64,000 nucleotides of DNA, from assembly GCF_023544665.1 (NCBI RefSeq), contig NZ_JAMJFL010000002.1, positions 327,228-391,227 of the forward strand, read 5' to 3'. The notes under the pieces were generated by a model that worked only from the letters and a program-made list of their open reading frames with translations, ran no database searches and was not told the origin of the DNA. The stretch is from Streptomyces sp. YS415 (GTDB lineage Bacteria > Actinomycetota > Actinomycetes > Streptomycetales > Streptomycetaceae). Within the stretch, counting starts at the first letter, position 1; each line of letters opens with the position of its first letter. The position numbers were made by a program, and so were the translations under genes. This document shows positions 56,799 to 64,000 of the stretch, piece by piece.

Positions 56799-58247
56799 TT
56801 GCCCGAGCAGCCCCTTTCCCACGAATCCACCGCCTTCCGCGCCGCCCTCGACGTCATCCGCGCCGTGGAACCGCGGGTCGCCGACGCCATCGGCCAGGAG
56901 GTCCACGACCAGCGCGAGATGCTCAAGCTGATCGCCTCCGAGAACTACGCCTCCCCGGCCACCCTGCTGGCGATGGGCAACTGGTTCAGCGACAAGTACG
57001 CCGAGGGCACCGTCGGCCGCCGCTTCTACGCCGGCTGCCGCAACGTCGACACCGTCGAGTCGCTCGCCGCCGAACACGCCAGGGAACTCTTCGGCGCCCG
57101 TCACGCCTACGTCCAGCCGCACTCCGGCATCGATGCCAACCTCGTCGCCTTCTGGTCGGTCCTCGCCGCCCGGGTCGAGGCCCCCGCCCTGGAGAAGGCC
57201 GGCGTCCGTCAGGTCAACGAGCTCTCCGACGCCGACTGGGCCGAACTGCGCCAGGCCTTCGGCAACCAGCGCATGCTCGGCATGTCCCTGGACGCCGGCG
57301 GCCACCTCACCCACGGCTTCCGCCCGAACATCTCCGGCAAGATGTTCGACCAGCGCTCCTACGGCACGGACCCCTCCACCGGCCTCATCGACTACGAGGC
57401 GCTGCGCACCTCCGCCCGCGACTTCAAGCCGCTGATCATCGTCGCCGGCTACTCCGCCTACCCCCGTCTGGTGAACTTCCGGATCATGCGGGAGATCGCC
57501 GACGAGGTCGGCGCGACCCTGATGGTCGACATGGCCCACTTCGCGGGCCTGGTCGCCGGCAAGGTCCTCACCGGCGACTTCGACCCGGTCCCGCACGCCC
57601 AGATCGTCACCACGACCACCCACAAGTCGCTGCGCGGCCCGCGCGGCGGCATGGTGCTGTGCGACGACTCCCTCAAGGACCAGGTCGACCGCGGCTGCCC
57701 GATGGTCCTCGGCGGCCCGCTCCCGCACGTCATGGCGGCCAAGGCCGTCGCCCTCGCCGAGGCCCGGCAGCCCTCCTTCCAGGACTACGCCCAGCGCATC
57801 GTCGACAACTCCCGCGCCCTCGCCGAGGGGCTGATGCGCCGGGGCGCGACCCTGGTCACGGGCGGCACGGACAACCACCTCAACCTGATCGACGTGGCCA
57901 CCTCCTACGGCCTCACCGGCCGCCAGGCCGAGGCCGCGCTGCTGGAGTCCGGCATCGTCACCAACCGCAACGCCATCCCGGCCGACCCCAACGGCGCCTG
58001 GTACACCTCCGGCATCCGCATCGGCACCCCGGCCCTGACCACCCGCGGTCTGGGCACCGCCGAGATGGACGAGGTCGCCGGTCTCATCGACCGCGTCCTG
58101 ACCACCGCGGAGGCCGGCACCACCAAGTCCGGCGCCCCCTCCAAGGCCGCCCACGTCCTCGACCCCAAGATCGCGGACGAGATCTCCCGCCGGGCGACCG
58201 ACCTGGTGGCCGGCTTCCCGCTGTACCCGGAGATCGACCTCGGCTGA
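56799..58247 (+). CDS. glyA: Serine hydroxymethyltransferase
   Basis: A TTG start at 56799 with CCGGAGG five bases upstream gives 482 residues. SHMT motifs are present: [59 protein letters not shown] and PLP-binding Lys276 in [14 protein letters not shown]. It is about 60 residues longer than the ~420-residue bacterial norm, with an insert after [12 protein letters not shown] (about 115-175). It converts serine and THF to glycine and 5,10-methylene-THF. A ZTP riboswitch precedes it and rocD is divergent. Confidence 0.96.
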   Translation: MPEQPLSHESTAFRAALDVIRAVEPRVADAIGQEVHDQREMLKLIASENYASPATLLAMGNWFSDKYAEGTVGRRFYAGCRNVDTVESLAAEHARELFGARHAYVQPHSGIDANLVAFWSVLAARVEAPALEKAGVRQVNELSDADWAELRQAFGNQRMLGMSLDAGGHLTHGFRPNISGKMFDQRSYGTDPSTGLIDYEALRTSARDFKPLIIVAGYSAYPRLVNFRIMREIADEVGATLMVDMAHFAGLVAGKVLTGDFDPVPHAQIVTTTTHKSLRGPRGGMVLCDDSLKDQVDRGCPMVLGGPLPHVMAAKAVALAEARQPSFQDYAQRIVDNSRALAEGLMRRGATLVTGGTDNHLNLIDVATSYGLTGRQAEAALLESGIVTNRNAIPADPNGAWYTSGIRIGTPALTTRGLGTAEMDEVAGLIDRVLTTAEAGTTKSGAPSKAAHVLDPKIADEISRRATDLVAGFPLYPEIDLG

Positions 58248-58272
58248 ACCGGCGCTCCCTGTCGAGTTGTCA

Positions 58273-58358
58273 AAGATCGGTGCCGCTCGAAGATCAGTGC
58301 CGCTCGAAGACCGGTGCCGCTCACAGACCGGTGCCGCTTCACAGACCGATGACGGTCA
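58273..58358. repeat. 17-18-bp degenerate tandem repeat between convergent genes
   Basis: Five units of the type AAGAYCGGTGCCGCTC follow each other at 58273, 58290, 58307, 58324 and 58342, drifting by substitutions. The last one merges into the end of the minus-strand gene. The array fills the 108-bp gap between glyA and that gene and replaces any clear terminator stem. Confidence 0.8.
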
Positions 58359-59054
58359 CAGGTCGATGAGCTCCTGTCGTGGCTCCTCCCGCGGCGGCCC
58401 CCCTCCAGGGCGGGCCGCCGCGCGGCGTATCGCCAGGGTGCCGCCCGCCCCGGCCGCGAAGCCCAGGGCCAGTCCCGGTATCGCCCACCACACGGCGTCC
58501 ACCGCCGGGACCGGTTCCCCGGCCCCGGCCGAGGCACCGCGCACCGGGCCGCCGAACAGCCCCGACCGGTCCAGCCGCTCGAAGACCGAGCGCGGCGCCC
58601 GATGCCAGCGGATATCGTCGTCCTCCACATGCGGCGCCGGATCGGACCGCACCCAGGGTGTGCCGTCCTCGGCGACGAACAGCTGATCCCGCCGCTCCAG
58701 GGCCACGCCCCCGCGCGGGGTACTGCCGGTCGTGGACCGGCCGCCCACCCCCGTCAGCCCCCACACCACCGTGAGCCGCACCGGCGGATGCCGGCCCTCG
58801 CTCCACGCCTCGGGCACCCGCTCGGTCCCGGTGTACGTCGGCTCCAGCAGCTGCCACAGCCGGGCGAACCGCTCTTCCCCGGACCGCATCACGGTCGGCT
58901 GCCCCGCGCGACCCGCGGCCACCATCGCCAGATCGGGGGCCCGAGCCGCACCCACCGCCCCGGCCGCCGGTGCCCCGCCGCACAGCGCCAGCGCCACCGA
59001 CACCGGCCCCAGCAGCACCAGCCGCGCGGCCATCCGCCCCCTGGGCACGCTCAT
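58356..59054 (-). CDS. Secreted protein with C-terminal TM anchor (sigma operon, gene 4)
   Basis: ATG 59054 gives 232 residues. It has a signal peptide (RLVLLGPVSVALALCGGAPAAGA), an exported middle with GEERFARLWQLLEPTYTG and VRLTVVWGLTGVGG, and a C-terminal membrane helix (about 185-210, WWAIPGLALGFAAGAGGTLAIRR) followed by a short EEPRQELIDL tail. It resembles the next upstream protein in layout (signal peptide, exported domain, C-terminal TM, RQEL-D tail), so the two are probably paralogues. No function is known to me. It lies 43 bp behind its neighbour. Confidence 0.75.
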   Translation of the reverse strand: MSVPRGRMAARLVLLGPVSVALALCGGAPAAGAVGAARAPDLAMVAAGRAGQPTVMRSGEERFARLWQLLEPTYTGTERVPEAWSEGRHPPVRLTVVWGLTGVGGRSTTGSTPRGGVALERRDQLFVAEDGTPWVRSDPAPHVEDDDIRWHRAPRSVFERLDRSGLFGGPVRGASAGAGEPVPAVDAVWWAIPGLALGFAAGAGGTLAIRRAAARPGGGPPREEPRQELIDL

Positions 59055-59097
59055 CCGCCCTCGACCTCCCCCTGCCGATCCCGTCCGCCCGTGCCCG

Positions 59098-59862
59098 TCA
59101 CGCGTCCCGCAGCTCCTGCCGGGGCCCCGGCTCGCCTCTCCGGCCGCCCAGCGGCAACCGTGCGGCGAAGGGCCGCAGAGTCAGCGCCAGCACCGCCCCG
59201 GCCGCTCCGCCGGGCAGGGCCCACCACCAGTCGGTGTCCTCGCTCGTCCCCGGCGCCGCCGCGGGCCGGGCCGCCGCGACGCCCTCCGCCGGCACCTCGG
59301 TCTCCGTCCCCGCCTCCGTATCCGTATCCGGGACACTCCCTTGCTCCCCGTCGGTCGTGTACATCTCCGCCAGCGAGAAGGACGTCAGGTCCGCACCGTC
59401 GTCCCCCCTGCCCAGCACGCCCAGATCCGTCAGCAGGGCCCGCAGTCGCTCGGGTTTCGGGGCGCGGTGCCAGCTGCCCTCCGTCGGTTCGGTGATGTTC
59501 ATGGCCCGGTGCACCCAGACGTCCGTGCCCTCGGTGGCGGGGAAGATGTGATCGACCCGCCAGGGAGAGGTGTCGTGCACCAGCCAGGTGACGGTGACGC
59601 GCCGGTCCGCCATCGCGTCCTTGGGCGGGGCGCCCAGGGTGCCCGCCAGAAGGAGGGAGTCCAGCTGGGCGTACTTGCGGTCCGTGGTGTACAGCCCCGC
59701 CGCCTTCCCGGTCTCCGGCGAGGCCAGGAACGCACTCGTCGGCCCCCCGGCCGAGGCCGGCGCCGCACCCCACACCGACATCCCCAGCGCCATGGTCAAC
59801 ACCCCCGCCAGCGCCGTCAGCCGCCGCCGTCCGCCTCTCGAGCCGAGCACTCGCCTGCGCAT
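59098..59862 (-). CDS. Secreted protein with C-terminal TM anchor (sigma operon, gene 3)
   Basis: ATG 59862 (MRRRVLGSRGG) has GGGGG six bases upstream, giving 254 residues. The signal peptide is RRRLTALAGVLTMALGMSVWGAAPASA; the exported part has YTTDRKYAQLDSLLLAGTLG and VTVTWLVHDTSPWRVDHIFP; a Thr/Glu/Pro-rich linker precedes a TM helix (about 215-235) and a tail ending RQELRDA. It parallels the following protein. Together they look like surface components of the envelope under control of the sigma factor encoded upstream. Confidence 0.75.
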   Translation of the reverse strand: MRRRVLGSRGGRRRLTALAGVLTMALGMSVWGAAPASAGGPTSAFLASPETGKAAGLYTTDRKYAQLDSLLLAGTLGAPPKDAMADRRVTVTWLVHDTSPWRVDHIFPATEGTDVWVHRAMNITEPTEGSWHRAPKPERLRALLTDLGVLGRGDDGADLTSFSLAEMYTTDGEQGSVPDTDTEAGTETEVPAEGVAAARPAAAPGTSEDTDWWWALPGGAAGAVLALTLRPFAARLPLGGRRGEPGPRQELRDA

Positions 59863-59961
59863 CCGAACCCCCAAGCAGTCGATCACCGAGCGGCCCGTCC
59901 GCGAGCCGCGTGTCACTTCTGGTACACCGCCCGGCCCGCCGGAGTTCCCACCCCCGTCGGA

Positions 59962-60838
59962 CTATTCGGAGGTCTCTTCCGGCGACTGCGCTGCCTCCAG
60001 CGACGTCGCGATCTCCACCGCCCGCTCCTTCGACGTGACCCCCTCCAGCCGCAGCGTGAGGACGTCGTCGTCCGCCGTGCCCGTCCCGTGCATCCACAGC
60101 AGGGTCGGCCCCGCGGTCCGCTCCTTGCGGGCGTACGGGCCACCGTCCGCCCCCACCAGCCAGAAACTCAGCAGATGCGGCCGTGCGAACCACAGCGCCG
60201 GCTCCAACGCCGAGGAGCCCTCCAGCGTGAGCCACTGCGGCTGCTCCCGCACGGTCTTGATGAAACCGGTGTCCAGCCGGTCCGGGAACTCGTCCAGCCG
60301 GATCGTCCGGCCGCCCTCCTGCCAGCACAGACTCACCAGGAACCGCCCCTGCGGCTCCCCGGTCACCGTCACCGCGTCCGGCGCGCCCAGGGCGTCGGGA
60401 ACGGCGGGCTCGAACCCGGCCCGGCGCCCGGCCTGCGCGAGCGACACCGACCCCGTGCCCTCGCAGCGGGGCAACTCGGCGCTCGCCGAGGGCCGGGCCG
60501 ACGGGTCGTAGCGCACCTCGACCCCGCCGAAGCCGAACCAGTCGAGGACCGCCGCCCGCACCGGGGGCGTGAACACGAGCACCGCGAGCAGACCGCACAG
60601 CCCCGCCGTCAGCGAACGCCGGCGCGCCCGCGCCCACCGCCGTGCCGCACGCACCCGCTCCCGGGCCCCGGCCGGCTCGGCCACCGGCGTCGGGATCCGC
60701 TCGGCGAGTATCTGCCCCAGCACCCGCTCGGCCATCGTCTCGGCGCCGTCCGCCCCCGGCCGGTCCAGGGACCGCCCGAGCGACCGCAGCTCCTCCGGCA
60801 GCCCGCGGCTGCGGTCACCGTCGTACGCCTCGCGTTCC

Positions 60839-60846
<8 letters not shown>
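59962..60846 (-). CDS. Membrane-bound anti-sigma-like protein
   Basis: ATG 60846 overlaps the end of the ECF sigma gene by 8 bp, giving 294 residues. The N-terminal ~75 residues are charged and helical, one TM helix follows (about 83-103, LTAGLCGLLAVLVFTPPVRAA), and the remaining ~190 residues are outside. The position, one-TM topology and translational coupling are those of an anti-sigma factor. It lacks the HxxxCxxC zinc-binding signature, so it is either a non-ZAS type or has another role. Confidence 0.8.
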
Positions 60847-62555
<1,709 letters not shown>

Positions 62556-62693
62556 GGCGCACCACCGCACACACGTACCACTGGGCAGAGCGCTGCACAT
62601 CACTTCGGTTGCGCCTGCCCCCAGCACAGCCGTGGCCGTACAGTCGATAGCCGACGGCTGAGAGAACCGACCGTCACGACGACAGGAGACGAC

Positions 62694-63272
62694 GTGGGGA
62701 CCGTAACGATCGGCGTGTCGATCGCGGTCCCGGAGCCTCACGGCAGCCTGCTCCAGGAGCGGCGCGCGGGCTTCGGCGACGCCGCGGCTCACGGCATCCC
62801 CACGCATGTCACCCTGCTGCCGCCGACCGAGGTGGACGCCTCGCTGCTGCCGGCGATCGAGGCGCATCTGAGGGAGGTGGCGGCGGCCGGGCGGCCCTTC
62901 CCGATGCGGTTGTCGGGCACAGGCACCTTCCGGCCCCTGTCACCGGTCGTCTTCGTCCAGGTCGCCGAGGGGGCGGAGGCGTGCACGTGGCTGCAGAAGC
63001 AGGTGCGGGACGCGTCCGGTCCCGTCTCGCGTGACCTGCAGTTCCCGTACCACCCGCATGTGACGGTCGCGCACGGCATCGACGACGCGGCGATGGACCG
63101 CGCGTTCGAGGAACTCGCCGACTACGAGGCCGAGTGGCCCTGCACCGGGTTCGCGCTCTACGAGCAGGGCGCGGACGGCGTCTGGCGCAAGCTGCGGGAG
63201 TACGCCTTCGGCGGGGCGGTGGTGCCGCCGCAGGCGAGCCATGTGGAGCGCGGGTCCATCCCGGCGAATTAG
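62694..63272 (+). CDS. 2'-5' RNA ligase family (2H phosphoesterase) protein
   Basis: A GTG start at 62694 after CAGGAGACGAC gives 192 residues. The two HxT motifs of the 2H superfamily are present: HVTLLPP (near 39) and HVTVAHG (near 123). Such enzymes hydrolyse or ligate 2',5' or cyclic phosphodiester bonds in RNA or nucleotides. The gene stands alone after trpS, with 139 bp between. The substrate cannot be told. Confidence 0.88.
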   Translation: MGTVTIGVSIAVPEPHGSLLQERRAGFGDAAAHGIPTHVTLLPPTEVDASLLPAIEAHLREVAAAGRPFPMRLSGTGTFRPLSPVVFVQVAEGAEACTWLQKQVRDASGPVSRDLQFPYHPHVTVAHGIDDAAMDRAFEELADYEAEWPCTGFALYEQGADGVWRKLREYAFGGAVVPPQASHVERGSIPAN

Positions 63273-63282
63273 CTCCGCAGGC

Positions 63283-64000
63283 CTAGATCGGCAGCCGCCG
63301 GAACACGCCACGCGGCAGGTGCCGCAGCGCCGACATCACCACGCGCAGCACACCCGGCACCCACACCGTCTCCGACCGCCGCCGGAGCCCCAGCTCGATC
63401 GCCGTCGCCACGGCCTCCGGGGTCGTCGCCAGGGGGGATTCCTCCAGGCCGGCGGTCATCTTCGAGCGTACGAAGCCGGGGCGTACGACCATCACGTGGG
63501 CGCCCGTGCCGTGCAGGGCGTCGCCGAGGCCCTGGGCGAAGGCGTCGAGGCCCGCCTTGCTGGAGCCGTAGATGAAGTTGGCGCGGCGGGCGCGTTCGCC
63601 GGCCACCGAGGACAGCACGACCAGGGAGCCGTGGCCCTGGTCCTGGAGCGCGCGGGCGCAGATCAGGCCCGCCGAGACCGCGCCGGTGTAGTTCGTCCGG
63701 GCCACGCGCACCGCCGCCGCCGGGTCGCGCTCGTCGTGGGCCTGGTCGCCGAGGACGCCGAACGCCAGCAGCACGAGGTCGATGTCCCCCTCGGCGAAGA
63801 TCTTGCCGAGCACCCATTCGTGGGACTCGGTGTCCAGCGCGTCGAAGGCGACGGTGTGCACTCGGGCGCCCAGCGCGCGCAGATGCTCGGCCGACTCCTC
63901 CAGGGCGGGCGTCGGACGCCCCGCCAGCCACACCGTGCGGGTGCGCCGGGCGATCATCCGGCGGGCGGTGGCCATCGCGATCTCGGACGTGCCACCGCGA
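63283..64000 (-). CDS. SDR family reductase, DprE2-like, truncated by window edge
   Basis: The frame runs off the right edge; an internal ATG at 63975 is not the start, because the codons before it read GGTSEIA, the NAD(P)-binding glycine motif of this family. Visible elements include FGVLGD, VVLSSVAGERARRANFIYGSSKAGLD with the Ser, Tyr and Lys of the active site and VVRPGFVRSKMTAG. The phrase pattern is that of decaprenylphosphoryl-ribose epimerase subunit DprE2, which reduces the 2'-keto intermediate. The partner oxidase gene would lie outside the window if present. About 240 residues are visible. Confidence 0.8.
   Translation of the reverse strand, partial: RGGTSEIAMATARRMIARRTRTVWLAGRPTPALEESAEHLRALGARVHTVAFDALDTESHEWVLGKIFAEGDIDLVLLAFGVLGDQAHDERDPAAAVRVARTNYTGAVSAGLICARALQDQGHGSLVVLSSVAGERARRANFIYGSSKAGLDAFAQGLGDALHGTGAHVMVVRPGFVRSKMTAGLEESPLATTPEAVATAIELGLRRRSETVWVPGVLRVVMSALRHLPRGVFRRLPI

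Noticed and set aside
55370..56926. Longer rocD frame starting at 56926
   Set aside because: It would cross the glyA promoter and ZTP riboswitch; GTG 56575 has a GGAGG site and the family's usual N-terminus.

Overview
The window is about 64 kb of very GC-rich DNA with strong GC bias at third codon positions, many GTG and TTG starts, short 4-bp operon overlaps and several apparently leaderless genes. Together with icmB, a ydaO riboswitch on an NlpC/P60 hydrolase gene, XRE/DUF2690 and DUF3017 proteins and a ZTP riboswitch before glyA, this points firmly to a Streptomyces chromosome core region. From memory the order pcrA, M23 peptidase, icmB, sucCD, purNH, folD, mdh, betaine operon, glyA, trpS matches the SCO479x-SCO484x part of S. 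coelicolor. I see no rRNA, tRNA, CRISPR, insertion sequence, prophage or attachment site.

Layout. 1-4.5 kb: edge fragment, class II aldolase, DUF4429 protein, a multi-pass membrane protein and a DoxX protein with a duplicated, decayed tail. 4.5-8.4 kb: a PspC/toastrack membrane protein divergent from a PspC-type histidine kinase and NarL response regulator, an envelope-stress module. 8.4-17.2 kb: two NlpC/P60 hydrolases (the second behind a c-di-AMP riboswitch), pcrA helicase, an M23 peptidase with an unusual cytoplasmic half, and a lipase. 17.7 kb: icmB. 18.2-26.3 kb: a two-armed divergent system of SWIM zinc-finger protein and DUF5691 on one side and MoxR AAA+ ATPase, DUF5682, a 53-residue small protein and a VWA protein on the other. 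26.4-28.9 kb: two secreted low-complexity proteins. 29-31.4 kb: sucCD. 31.5-35.3 kb: an XRE/ECF-sigma/TM fusion and two membrane proteins. 35.6-40.1 kb: purN-purH and folD-DUF3017. 40.6-43.5 kb: a RodZ-like XRE protein and mdh. 43.6-51.7 kb: a MarR-GNAT fusion divergent from a five-gene choline-to-betaine oxidation and uptake operon. 51.8-58.2 kb: AhpD/MocR pair, a YgiB/YgiC-like pair, rocD, and glyA behind a ZTP riboswitch. 58.4-61.4 kb: ECF sigma factor, anti-sigma-like protein and two related membrane-anchored secreted proteins. 61.5-64 kb: trpS, a 2H phosphoesterase and an edge-truncated DprE2-like reductase.

The strongest signal is in the 120-bp gap between the SWIM gene and moxR. It holds a perfect 12-bp inverted repeat whose arms are each a TTGTCAGTG box. 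On the minus strand the box is followed by exactly 8 nt and TACCTT, a full match to the RecA-independent DNA-damage promoter (RecA-NDp, bound by PafBC in mycobacteria). On the plus strand the -10 is one base off. A third copy drives pcrA. I infer that this YehLMPQ-like MoxR/VWA/SWIM system is a DNA-damage-induced module; its function is not established.

All domain calls are by reading the sequence. No database search, structure prediction or folding calculation was run.
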